Source: Cheiracanthium punctorium (lineage: Eukaryota; Arthropoda; Arachnida; Araneae; Cheiracanthiidae). From it: a stretch of 64,000 nt of DNA. Positions within the stretch are counted from its first letter, which is position 1. Each line of letters starts with the position of its first letter. The stretch lies in contig JAWZYV010000760.1 of the NCBI GenBank assembly GCA_038373885.1, positions 648,034 to 712,033 of the forward strand. The letters run 5' to 3'. The position numbers and the translations under genes are program-made. The notes beneath the pieces were generated by a model that saw only the letters and a list, made by a program, of their open reading frames with translations, did no database searches and was not told the origin of the DNA. This document shows, one piece after another, positions 37,701 to 46,255 of this stretch.

Positions 37701-40170
37701 ACTTAAACATAGGTATCATGGGGTCCTATGAAAGGTGCAAGAAAGAGCCTCCCACCCTCCGACATAGGCGCGGCATAGTGATCATTTTTAAAATACACTG
37801 GAACTTTTTGTATTTTAGTACTGAAGTGTCTGAAATACTGAAATAAGCCTTCTCTAGAATAAGGGTCTTCCCTAGAATATAAGCCTTCCCTAGAATACTG
37901 GGTGGATTGTGGTAATGGGGCCCCTTGGGTGCCCCTCTCTTGTAGAGGACGCGGGGCTGCAGAGCCTGTTTTCCTAAATCCGCCCCTGTATACAAACATA
38001 TATATTTGAACTTTGGGGGAGGGGGGGTGTAGCTCCTCAAGCCTCCCCTTCCCTGGCTACGTGCTTGTCGAGGGGGAATTACAACAAGAGCTGCTGAAAA
38101 GTAAAATTATTATGCTCCTAGCTTGTGCTAACAAATTTCAGTTTATAGATGAGTCAAAAGTAAAATGTGATTTTTTAAATGTGTTTAATTCACTGAAGTA
38201 AATTATTTTGTTTCTAGGTATTTGCTTGGAATAAATCCTAACAGAGGATGCAAGAAGAATCCTGATGTGAAAAAACGTGAGGCCGTTAATATGAAAATTC
38301 TCAATTTACTTAATAAAATGTCGGCATATGAGCTAATTGACCACTAACTATATATTAAGAAATACCCATGAATACTGGAGAGCAAATCTATAAAATTATA
38401 AACAAACTTTGTAAATATTCCTTTGTTTGTACTTTGTAAATACTTCTAAATACTGTATTTTTTTCTTTAAATAAATCTAATTTTTCACAATTTTTCTACG
38501 TATTTCTTTGATTATTAATGGATATTACAAAAATCTAAGCATAGATATATCATGCAAGAGTAATTTTAAACTCCTAAAAACTATTTCTGAAAAATAAGAT
38601 GCATATATGTATATAAATTAAAACCTCCACTAACGGTCACCTCCGAAGACTGGTCATCTCTTAAAACAGACACTGTTAGAAGTTTACAGAATTGAATTGA
38701 GACTATTGAATTAACATTAGTGTGAACATCCAAAGAACGTTTGTCTCATAAAATTTTCATTATTTTATGGAACCAAACGTAGCTATTTTTCAGAGGTTTC
38801 ACTCTATATATGTAATATTTTTTTTGAACGACGCCATCACTACATTAATCAATAGTTTAGAAGCAAACATATATATTATTTTAACTACAGTGACACGCTA
38901 CAATCACCTAAAAAATAAACCTCACAGTAAATACTTCAACTAACTTCATTTACTACAAATACCCCAACCATTTATTTAGGGACAATTGACATGACAAACT
39001 GATACGCATCCCTCCCCATAAACATAGAAATTGATGGATACTTGATAATATCAAGAAATAATTTTGAAAGCATTAAAAAATAAACTTTAAATTCTATGCT
39101 TGGAACATCTACACTCCCACCCCTGATTCATTGATTTCTGTATAAATTTTCGTGCTTTGAAATGCATTGATTCATTTGAAATCAGCTTCTTTGATTACTG
39201 TTTTACTTGATTGATAGCAATCGTTCTTAAAAATCTTTCTTTTTTCAACACTAATATTTTATTTTGTACAGTTACTTAATTTTAAAGGATGCCCTTGGAT
39301 GGAATTGATTGAAAATAATTAATGTCACCTATGATTTCAAAACATACTCAAGAATTTATTTTCATTAACATTTCATAGCAGAATTTTTTTACCTCTTAAC
39401 AGGGCCAAGGTCGTCGAAAGAAGCTAGTATATGATAAAATTACTGAATTTTTTAAGTAATTGTAAGTAAGTAAATTTTTTAAGTAATTTTAAGTAAGGTA
39501 TTGAATTATTAAAAACAAAAGAAAGTTGTTATAAATACAAAATATATTTCATAAATAAACTGTTTTTTCTGTAAATTCCTTAAATCAAGCTGTAAAAAAA
39601 ATGGTTCAAGTCTGCTACATTGACAGAAATATACCGCCGACAAAACACGAGGAATCTGGAAAAATTACAGATTTCTGTAAATTGGATGGAGTATCTAAAA
39701 AAAAAAAAAATACGAAGACTTCTGTAAAACGCACAAAATATTTCTGTAAAATTGATGGGGAATCTGTAAAAAATTACGGAAGACTTCTGTAAAACATACA
39801 GAAGATTTCTTAAATAAACGGAGAATCTGTAAAAAACTACAGAAGACTTCTGTAAAACACACAGACGTTTTCTGTAAAAGAAACAGAGAATCTGTAAAAA
39901 ATTATGGAAGACTTCTGTAAAACATACAGAAGATTTCTGTAAAATAAACGGATAATCTGTAAAAAATTACAGAACATTTCTGTTAAATATACGGAAATAA
40001 ACTGGCGTCCTGGCTGACAGTTTTTTTCTGTAAATTTGACAGACTTTTTTTTGCAGTGTATACACCTCGGAAACGTATCGTAAATTATGGTTGAGTAAGT
40101 AAAATTTAGTAAACTTTTATTTAATCTACTAGTACTTATTAATCTACTTTACAAATTAATATTTAAAGGA

Positions 40171-40234
<64 letters not shown>

Positions 40235-40827
40235 TAGCAATGCAAAAATAGCATATAAAGTCAAATCAAACATCCATAATTAATTATTTAGAAGATATCC
40301 TATTTGTAACGCGCAAGTGCAGCTATGACAAACAGAATATAATATAGCTAACAAGTAAAACACAAAACATACAACAAATAAGACATATCTCTCATAAAAA
40401 TATAACAGCTATTAGCAAGAATTAGAAACCAGATTTTGAAGCCAAATAAAGTGCAAGAATTATTGGGATAATATAATGGAACGGAAATTATAATCACTGT
40501 CACCATCGTCAGGGGCCACAAACAGTGGATTATAATTTACAGCAAACCAAATAGTAGGGTTAGGGTAGGGCCCAGATTTGTGGAGTTAATATCTCTTCTG
40601 ATATGCCACACAACCGAAACCCTACTATTTGGTTTGCTGTAAATTATAATCCACTGTTTGTGGCCCCTGACGATGGTGACAGTGATTATAATTTCCGTTC
40701 CATTATATTATCCCAATAATTCTTGCACTTTATTTGGCTTCAAAATCTGGTTTCTAATTCTTGCTAATAGCTGTTATATTTTTATGCGAGATATGTATTA
40801 TTTGTAGTATGTTTTGTGTTTTACTTG

Positions 40828-40864
<37 letters not shown>

Positions 40865-43800
40865 GTTTTATAATTCCAGCTGACATAGTTCCTAAAATAT
40901 TTTTATCTAGAAAAGGATATCCTAAGTATTAACTTTAACGGAACAAAACCACAAAGGTTGAATTTATGCATTTAGAGTAAAGATATCCTAATCAAAGCTG
41001 TGCATAGTAATGATTTCCCTGTGTACTTAAACCGATGCCGAAAAACAAATGCATTCAAAACTCTATTTTATGGTGTTTACATACATGCAATTAACTATTC
41101 ACAACCCTTTTAGAGAATGGAAAAATTTACTTACTTTGAATTTACTGAAAAATCCACTTAAATAAAATAAAACGACGGAAAGGGATTAAAACGCTGCTGT
41201 CGCAACTGGCCTTTGGATTTTACATTTTTTATACAGTGTCATCTTAAAAAAGTTTTTTTTTCTCTTTTCTAAGTATACGATACCACATGAATCTTTAGTA
41301 TTATTACAATTATCAAATAGTTTTAAAATTCTAAACATTGTGCGAAAACTAATATCTTAAAAAGTGTATAACTAATTCAAATGGGCCGGTATACTGATTT
41401 GATTTGATTTGAGAGAGGTTCGTTGATTGACACCCTTAGCCAGGAGGCTGTCGTCTCAGTATACTTTTTTATACACTATTTTCCTCTACAAACAAATAGC
41501 GATTAACTGCGATAAACAGCGAGGAAATGATTATCAGTTTTATATTTGCAATATAGATTCAGAGAAGCGAAGAATGGCTTCAAGTCACGACAAAAAGATA
41601 AGAATGGGAAACGATAAAGGAAAATTTGTAAGGTGACAACAAAAGTTGAAAGGATGTAGATCTGCACTTAAGCCATACTTTTCTTTCAAATTTTGATCGA
41701 TTAAAGTCATAAATATTGCTCGATTGAATTTTTTTTCTTTTATGGTCGATTTTCTTTTATTATCAAAAGTATTATCCCACTTGCTTATGTAAAAATACGT
41801 AAAATTTCAGAGTTTTCATTCACCGGCAAGCATCTCGCAGTTCGTCCACAGTTACTGGAAATTTATCAGGATATAAACTTTGATCACAGCTCTCTTCTGC
41901 TTGTATCAAACAATCAATCGGTATCAAACCAGAAATACAAAGAGAATCTGAAATGAATAGTTAGTTATTAGAATGTATTAAAACGAGAAATTGAAGTGAG
42001 ATATACTTAATGGATACTTTTTGTTAACTTCACAGTTTATGAAGAGCAATAAAAAAATGATTGTATTGTAATTTGTTAACATAATACCTACGAGATAATA
42101 AAGGAAATCTTTATAATTTGAAAGCAAAAGGAAATTTCTATTTTGATTTACATTTGTCTGTATTAGGTGTGTCAAATAATTTTGTGACAAGGAGAACTCT
42201 TAAACCAGTGATTTTTAACCTATTCGAAACTGCTTCTCTCCTACCTCAATAGCACAGATGGTCAAAATATAGGCGCTGTGACGTCAAGGAGGTTCACAGA
42301 TGTCGTAGGGCGGTCGTAAACTTGTCATATTATGAATGTCAGTGAGTGACTGTACTGGGCGATCAATGTGACGCTTTATTTGTGACCATTTACCAAATGA
42401 CGTCGCTGCGAAGTTACCTTGAGACTACTGATTGACCAGTGATTAAGTGATTCCACTGGGAGGTTACTGAGTAAAAGCTGGTTGTTAAGACTTCAAATCG
42501 ACGTCATTCGCGTGGACTTAGTGGCTTTTAAATCTGACTCGATTGTTATGCATTTTAACTTGCAATTTGGTAATGATAACGAGAAAATGCGGTGAAATCT
42601 TGTTTCAGGAATATTTTAGAGAAATTTTTTGAATTAATTTAAAAAAATACAAATTATTCAGTTTTTATGAATTTAAAAATGCACTTGCATGCATGTGTAA
42701 TGCATGAAGCCTTGTAAAAATATCACACTGTATCAGATTAGTTTTACCCGTAAAAAATTTTCAACAAAATATTAGCCTTTTTTAACACGCTTTTATTAGT
42801 TTCACCTGTATGTATGTTTGTATGCTTGTATGTTTGTAACCGACTCCTTTGAACTCCATTTTGACTCACTTTAAACGGCCAGATTTAATTTAAACTTTGT
42901 ACATATATCAAGTATCGATGACAATACAATAATTTGAAAAGTTTATCCCATTATCCTGATATTAACACGCTTTAATTCATTAGCTTCACCTGTATGTATG
43001 TTTGTAACCGACTCGTTTAGGGATAAATTGAACTAACTAAAAAGCGAAAAATAATTCTTAATATAGAAATAAATGAATGAACTAAAAATAGTATTATTGT
43101 GAAAAAAGCGTGGGGTGCTCGCTATATCAGTTCTTGAGACTATTCGATCGGTACGATGAGTACAAAAATTATACAAAAAATATAGCACAAAGCGCCTCAC
43201 GCTTTTTTCACAATAATACTATTTTTCGTTCATTCATTTATTTCTATATTAAGAATTATTTTTCGCTTTTTAGTTAGTTCAATTTATCCCTAAAGCGTGT
43301 TTTTTGGTTTTTTAAACTATATTTTTATTGATTATTTTTTTTTTTAATTTGACTCCTAGAAAGTAATTTTTGAAAGGATAAAATGGAGAAATTTTGAATG
43401 GGCAGGGATGTTTTCCAAAAAAAATTTTTATCATCGCAATTTATTAAACTATTGAAAAATTTGAATTTGAAAATATATCTCTGAGTAATGTATTGAACCT
43501 TAAAAAATGTTCAAGAAATTACTAGCATTCATGTGTAGTGAATCCTACTAATCCATAAATGTCAATGTTTGTACGTATGTTTATTATACTTTCACGCTGA
43601 AACGGTTAGACCAATTTCGATGAAATTTTAAATAAAGACGGTTAAATTCATGGATTAACATATAGGGTACGTTCATTACGCGAAAAAAAAAAACACTGTT
43701 CATATAATACACAAAAAACCATATTTTATTTAACAAAAAGAATACAATCGAGTTTTTATTTTACAGAGCCATAGACAGATGGCATAAACTTCAAGCAGAT

Positions 43801-46044
43801 CTAGAGCATTTAATATACATTTGTAAGAAACCCACTGTATCACTTGTCTGATCCTCTGTCATCTTTAAATGATACTAAAATGATAACTAAACGTCATTTT
43901 ATCGTCTGCTGTGCCTGACTTGGATAAAGAATTCACCTAAATAAGTTTTTGAAACTTTCATTCAATTCGAATTGTGCATTTTTCTGCGCAGCTTTTTCGC
44001 ATTCTATTTCTATTTTTGTACATCCAGAAAAAGGATGTTAGAAAAATCAATTTTAATTTTTTTAATCACACTCATAATAATGATAAACTTTCCAACTTAA
44101 TGGAATGAGGAAGACGTATGGATTATGATAAGCTTTTAATACATAGCACTTCAGTGAGTATTTAAAATCTGAAAGTGTTTCAGAATTTGTTCCTTTTTTA
44201 CCCCTTTTTTTCCCTACTTTCCGTTTTTTGATAACGACCAATATATGCAGAAGCACTTCATAATCAATATAGGACAAAATATTTTGCACCTTTATGTAGG
44301 TTTTTATCACTAAAATATCTTATTTTTGTAACCAGGGCCGTCCCGATAAGGTTAGCAAGTTAAGCATCGCATCGGGGAGCCGATTTCAAAGGGACGTCAT
44401 TTCGAACTCAAAACTAAGTAGAGCATAAAAGGAGGCGTCTTTTTTACGTTAGCAGGCGGCGTCCAAAAATGATACAAAAAATATAGCACAAAGCGCCTCA
44501 CGCTTTTTTCACAATAATACTATTTTTCGTTCATTCATTTATTTCTATATTAAGAATTATTTTTCGCTTTTTAGTTAGTTCAATTTATCCCTAAAGCGTG
44601 TTTTTTGGTTTTTATCCTATGCCTCCATTGTTTGTAATGATCTTAATTTTAAATCCCTTTCAGAATCTGAGTGCCAAGGAAGCCGGTGAGAAACAGGATT
44701 CTATCCAATCAGCTGATCGCCGGAGGCGGCTAGTAGATAAATACATTATGCTAGTAGATAAAACATTTAGACTCCTAGAAAATAATTTGGCAAAGAAAAA
44801 AAATCTGAAGGGATTCCATCCGAATTTCCGAACATTTGATCTTTAGCAAGCGTTTAAAAAATTTCATTCCGCTCAATTGAATACTGTGTTCAGACGCTAG
44901 TGTACTTCAAATAATTTGAGTACAGACCGCAATCTGTAAGAACACATTTTTGTAGACCTGTAGTGTTTCTCCATCATTTGTTTGCATTGATCTGTTTAGG
45001 AACCAGATCATGGTTCAACGTTTCTCCACAGAAAGGCTGCAGTTAATTCAACACCATTTTATGGTGGAATGTTTGCTACTTTTGTAAACAGTATGCTTGT
45101 AATATATATTTTTTAACAGCGTCAATAAAATTCCCACCACCACGGAAAACGAATTTTCCTATAGGGATTTTACCATGGCGCTTTAGTAACTTCGCCTTCA
45201 AATTGACGTACATATTGTAATGAATGAGTTAAATAATACACCCTAACACACACACACACACATATTTATATTATAAAATAAAAAATTCCGATTTAAAATT
45301 ATGGGAAATTTATTTGCTTTAAGTTACCGAAAAAAAAAATAATTGAATTGGCCACGTTTTATAGTTTATGAAAAACTTTAAAATACTAAACAAAATGACA
45401 CAAATTTCAATGCTATACTTGAATAGGTGTTAAGAGAGAGTTACATCCTCTTAAAAACTACTATACCATGCGAAATTTAGGATGTTTTAAATTTTTCAAA
45501 ATTTTGTAACTCGGAACTATAGTCTTTTTATCTGAAAATTAACATTTGCATCGAATATGCGATTAGTGCACTAAATAAAGTTATCACTATATCAAGACAT
45601 GATAGCCTGACCATTGGTTTGTTTAAATGGAGTTACCTATACTGAAAAAGCTATGTTTCTGATCAAACAAATTGAAACAGCTGGTATAGTTGAAATAAAT
45701 TCAATATGTCAGTAGATTAAATTTATTTAAAATATTATTGTTTAAAATTTTAGGAAATATCTAAATAAAGTACAGAAAAATGTGCAAGTTTTACGACAGA
45801 ATTCATTTAATGAAGATGGGAGATTTTTTTTTTTTTTTAACAACAAACGCTGAAAGAAAAGCAACTAGTTTTCTTTTTCAATTTAATATTTAAATTTATC
45901 CATAATAACTAATATTTTAAATAATTAATCCCATTACATTTACTTGTACCTAATAATAAGTTAAGATTATTTATATTAATTCATTTTTTACAGTTAGTAC
46001 TTACAGCTTGCGACCAGAGCAAAGAAGAAGTAAAACTCCGACAT
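22433..46044 (-). CDS. Gene 1: secreted Cys-rich protein, 27 kDa hemolymph glycoprotein-like, five coding exons
   Basis: Spliced minus-strand gene assembled by eye: join of 46044-46005, 41947-41824, 30593-30457, 24952-24790 and 22730-22433. Each junction has AG acceptor and GT donor, and the phases match throughout, giving one open 253-residue protein ending in TAA. Residues 1-14 form a hydrophobic leader (MSEFYFFFALVAS then Y), so the product is probably secreted. Cysteines fall at 17, 26, 34, 54, 63, 71, 92, 108, 120, 154, 164, 173 and 194; if Cys17 is lost with the leader, twelve remain for six disulfides. N-glycosylation sequons are at N76 (NGT) and N141 (NKS). Residues 207-235 are acidic, then RKKR (237-240) precedes a 13-residue tail. 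The order of Cys pairs and the C-x7-C helices resemble DUF1397, the insect 27 kDa hemolymph glycoprotein family; this family call is from memory and unsearched. Function is unknown. The alternating phase pattern suggests an internally duplicated two-exon module. Confidence 0.75.
22731..24789 (-). other. Intron 4 of gene 1
   Basis: Noncoding. The part from 22.89 to 23.27 kb is paralogous to 63.60-63.97 kb. A mariner/Tc1-type MITE sits at 23266-23802. Confidence 0.7.
23266..23802. mobile_element. TA-flanked MITE with CAGGGTGT-type ends
   Basis: CAGGGTACACAAAAATAC and TATTTGGAACACCCTG are inverted ends with TA on both sides. 537 bp, noncoding. The start of a counterpart (CAGGGTGTCCAAAAATC) is visible at 63975, at the right edge of the window. 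Confidence 0.6.
24790..24952 (-). CDS. Gene 1 exon 4: third Cys module
   Basis: The exon is 163 bp, phase 1 in and phase 2 out. A T-rich tract and TTTTTAG form the acceptor, and GTAAGTAC is a near-consensus donor. It encodes residues 101-155 with cysteines at 108, 120 and 154 and a second N-glycosylation sequon (NKS, N141). Confidence 0.8.
25065..25400 (-). pseudogene. Degenerate Tc1-like transposase fragment
   Basis: Read on the minus strand, frames here give VQHLSSMDVKCL and LLRDNL, which correspond to the region before and after the catalytic Glu of Tc1 transposases (VQ-WL...IE-LWD-L). The fragment is broken and lacks ITRs. The similarity is weak and from memory. Confidence 0.35.
26836..28001 (-). 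mobile_element. Helentron-like element with a fivefold internal repeat
   Basis: On the minus strand: TCTATATAAATAAAATTAG after A, and 3' end CCCGTCAAGGACGGGTATTTCAGCTAA before T, with a perfect 6-bp hairpin stem (CCCGTC/GACGGG). The body carries about five tandem units of about 150 bp, each with CACAAAATCTCAAAATCTAAT and a CACCTATCATG...CACCCAATTTC segment. A GACAGA-rich tract lies near the 5' end. No Rep/helicase. Confidence 0.7.
26960..27830. repeat. Tandem repeat of about 150-bp units inside the Helentron
   Basis: Five diverged units. Landmarks in each: a TTTTCGCAAAATCTCAAAATC variant, then CCTAT...TTGAGC-ACC, CTATCATG, and TTTCATATCATTCGC...GT-GTTATTACGTGATG. Confidence 0.75.
28002..28164 (-). 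pseudogene. Possible old Cys-rich coding piece cut by a Helitron
   Basis: A 53-codon open frame on the minus strand after an acceptor-like CTATTGCTACAG. It contains CCKHFGFQEQC and HFCGE. It runs to the Helitron start. If the Helitron is removed, the same frame continues at 26835 through 26702 for about 44 codons with C-x-C-x4-C before a stop. It cannot join gene 1 because its phase would give a stop. A second frame is also open across most of this piece, so coding is uncertain. Confidence 0.25.
28512..29403 (+). mobile_element. Probable solo LTR
   Basis: Starts TGTTACGAATTTTCGG and ends ...TATTCTGCAACA, with the direct flank ATAT on both sides (28508-28511 and 29404-29407). TG...CA ends, a length of 892 bp, higher GC and no coding sequence fit a solo LTR, probably Gypsy-type. 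No internal gag-pol is present nearby. The borders are inferred by eye. Confidence 0.5.
29404..29600. other. GC-richer segment of unknown origin
   Basis: Together with 28180-28507 it would be continuous once the solo LTR is removed. Frames on both strands are open for 60-90 codons, but no family is recognised and none splices to gene 1. Confidence 0.3.
29690..29716. repeat. (TA)n microsatellite
   Basis: About 12 TA units in intron 3 of gene 1. Confidence 0.9.
30457..30593 (-). CDS. Gene 1 exon 3: second Cys module with N-glycosylation sequon
   Basis: The exon is 137 bp, phase 2 in and phase 1 out, with acceptor TCTGATAG and donor GTACTT. It encodes residues 55-101. CMLKNFESC (63-71) is followed 21 residues later by Cys92; the sequon NGT is at N76. 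The first base completes the Arg codon left open by exon 2. Confidence 0.78.
30805..30963 (+). promoter_or_regulatory. Candidate promoter and first exon of the 9.3 kb element
   Basis: A GC-richer island just inside the left TIR contains CTGCGCATGCG (an NRF1-like site) and GACGTCA (a CRE half/full site). It ends in a strong donor, TTCAG|GTGAGT, at 30959. No long frame crosses it, so it may be a 5' UTR exon. Confidence 0.35.
32412..32690 (+). repeat. tRNA-derived SINE, copy 1
   Basis: The head, CCATGGCACAACGTTTATATC, resembles a tRNA A box; GGGTTCGGGTCCC at 32476-32488 is a B box. A conserved body and tail follow (GTTTTCTCCG, AAACCTCCCC, CTCACTCACCAAA). An inverted copy is at 36915-37107 and a tail fragment at 34575-34662. 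Confidence 0.65.
33145..34035 (+). pseudogene. Broken pogo/CENP-B-type (DDE_1) transposase
   Basis: The first 68 codons from 33152 are open, then several stops and frameshifts follow. Recognisable pieces are KYWRDKI...SRSLQSVQNYF, the HTH-like segment KGWQYKFLKSNKIVSRKVTKF (33.65-33.72 kb), and ADQSGFNLEI near 33.83 kb, which carries the first catalytic Asp of DDE_1 transposases. Weak ones (HPEKTGEFGKN, about 34.0 kb) match the following region of the family. No active protein can be made. The family assignment is from memory of motif patterns. Confidence 0.6.
34575..34662 (-). repeat. SINE tail fragment
   Basis: Inverted match to the tail of the SINE at 32412-32690 (GGAAACCTCCCCGAAGCTCA), without the tRNA head. 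Confidence 0.5.
35094..35228. mobile_element. hAT-type MITE with perfect target duplication
   Basis: Ends CAGGCGCGTAGCCAGG and CCTGGCTACACCCCTG, flanked by the 8-bp direct repeat CATGTGTG (35086-35093 and 35229-35236). 135 bp. G-tract arms match the MITE at 3497-3661. Confidence 0.85.
36150..36233. mobile_element. Short hairpin MITE
   Basis: GTTTACTCGCGTAATAGTCG and its inverse (CGACTATTACGTGAGTAAAC) are separated by about 32 bases. Only one or two mismatches. Similar short hairpins are common in invertebrate genomes. Confidence 0.6.
36915..37107 (-). repeat. tRNA-derived SINE, copy 2
   Basis: Inverted relative to 32412-32690. On the minus strand CACCATGGCACAGTGGTTATA gives a better A box than copy 1, and GGGTTCGGGTTCC is the B box. 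Confidence 0.65.
37640..38070. mobile_element. hAT-like MITE remnants
   Basis: CAGGCCCATGGTCAGG at 37646, CCTAAATCCGCCCCTG ending near 37989, and CCCTGGCTACGTGCTTG near 38053 resemble ends of the CAGGGGCGTAGCCAG family. G/C tracts lie between them. No clear target duplications. Confidence 0.4.
38218..38346 (+). CDS. Possible terminal exon inside the 9.3 kb element
   Basis: After the acceptor TATTTTGTTTCTAG there is a 42-codon frame: YLLGINPNRGCKKNPDV and on to MSAYELIDH, then TAA. Basic then helical, it reads like a real protein C-terminus. AATAAA lies at 38470. The upstream exon is not identified; it could belong to the element's transposase or an accessory protein. I do not recognise the family. 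Confidence 0.35.
39590..40020. repeat. Subterminal tandem repeat of the 9.3 kb element
   Basis: About five or six units of about 65 bp, built from ACAGAAGACTTCTGTAAAAC and GAATCTGTAAAAAATTAC. Each unit holds small palindromes of TTCTGTA/TACAGAA. The left end has only one or two such motifs (30741-30790), so the ends are asymmetric. Such arrays often bind transposase. Confidence 0.65.
40173..40227. repeat. (TA)n microsatellite
   Basis: About 27 TA units, 120 bases left of the palindrome. Confidence 0.95.
40350..40829. repeat. 480-bp near-perfect palindrome (foldback)
   Basis: Arms 40350-40561 and 40618-40829 are 212 bp each, inverted, with only a few mismatches, separated by a 56-bp loop. 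Arm ends read AACAAGTAAAACACAAAACA and its inverse. The right arm abuts a (TA)n tract, so a TA-targeting foldback element or a recent inverted duplication are both possible. No coding sequence. Confidence 0.85.
40830..40861. repeat. (TA)n microsatellite
   Basis: About 16 TA units directly after the palindrome's right arm. Confidence 0.9.
41824..41947 (-). CDS. Gene 1 exon 2: first Cys module
   Basis: The acceptor is CATTTCAG at 41948 and the donor GTGAATG follows 41824. The 124 bp fit phase 1 in and phase 2 out. The exon encodes residues 14-55 with cysteines spaced C-x8-C-x7-C-x19-C. The only open frame across the exon is the one that joins the leader exon. Confidence 0.75.
42780..43020. repeat. 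TE fragment with repeated CACCTGTATGTATGTTTG motif
   Basis: AACACGCTTT-ATT...AGCTTCACCTGTATGTATGTTTGTAACCGACTC occurs twice, at 42786-42848 and 42965-43013. It resembles the 5' part of Helentron-like elements; the full borders are not visible. Confidence 0.4.
43017..43294. repeat. Inverted repeat with 102-bp arms
   Basis: Arms 43017-43118 and 43192-43294 are inverted copies with about three mismatches around a 73-bp spacer. The right arm and some spacer recur as a direct copy at 44467-44615. Confidence 0.8.
43980..45730 (+). repeat. Repeat R1, copy 3, and paralogous intron sequence
   Basis: 44330-45730 is collinear with 1920-3190. The part 43980-44760 matches 5905-6650 in inverted orientation. 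A (CA)n tract is at 45246-45263. Confidence 0.6.
44467..44615 (+). repeat. Direct copy of 43163-43312
   Basis: About 150 bp almost identical to the right arm region at 43163-43312, from ATACAAAAAATATAGCACAA to GCGTGTTTTTTGGTTTTT. It interrupts an R1 repeat that is intact at the corresponding place near 2060. Confidence 0.75.
46005..46044 (-). CDS. Gene 1 exon 1: leader peptide
   Basis: The ATG is at 46044-46042 and 13 codons follow (MSEFYFFFALVAS) plus one base, ending at the donor GTAAGT. The block of aromatic and aliphatic residues is typical of a signal peptide core. The same exon with one substitution (E3 to G) occurs at 9578-9617 in the paralogous block, including the identical donor. 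The 5' UTR continues upstream but its start cannot be seen. Confidence 0.75.
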
Positions 46045-46165
46045 CTTTCCAAACAAAAGCAATGGAACAAGTGATGATAGAAAATAAATTTCCCAAGAAA
46101 CACAATAACTGCTATACTTTATGAAACGTCTTAATTGGCAACAGGAAATCCGCTTGATATCTGCA
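46045..46165 (-). promoter_or_regulatory. Conserved upstream region of gene 1 (probable promoter/5' UTR)
   Basis: Counterpart of 9618-9740. The CATAAAGTATA box and the AAGCGGATTTCCTG block are unchanged, while the bases around them have drifted, which hints at constraint. Confidence 0.35.
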
Positions 46166-46255
46166 TATATTATTATCGTCTAGTAACTAGCACATTGAAT
46201 TCCGGATTTCTATGAAGGAGCAGTTATATTTAAACGGCTTTAAAGAAATAAAGAT

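Larger units (their letters stand above)
30727..40058 (+). mobile_element. 9.3 kb TIR transposon, TA-flanked, probably pogo-like
   Basis: CACTGCAAAAAAAGTCTGT at 30727 is matched by its inverse, ACAGACTTTTTTTTGCAGTG, ending at 40058, with TA directly outside each end. Inside, on the plus strand, are a promoter-like segment with a splice donor (30.8-30.96 kb), a broken CENP-B/pogo-type transposase (33.15-34.03 kb), a possible last exon with poly-A signal (38.2-38.5 kb) and subterminal tandem repeats (39.59-40.02 kb). SINEs and MITEs are nested inside. TA duplication fits Tc1/mariner/pogo; CACTG ends also recall CMC elements. The pairing of the ends is the firm part. Confidence 0.6.
30594..41823 (-). 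other. Intron 2 of gene 1
   Basis: 11.2 kb intron, most of it the 9.3 kb TIR element at 30727-40058 and its nested insertions, followed by a palindrome at 40350-40829. Confidence 0.7.
41948..46004 (-). other. Intron 1 of gene 1
   Basis: 4.1 kb, noncoding. It contains the inverted repeat at 43017-43294, an R1 copy and, at its 5' side, sequence paralogous to 1920-3190. Confidence 0.7.

Noticed and set aside
37703..38040. Overlapping 98- and 104-codon minus ORFs
   Set aside because: Translation of a CCTAGAATA-type short repeat and MITE ends, not a gene.
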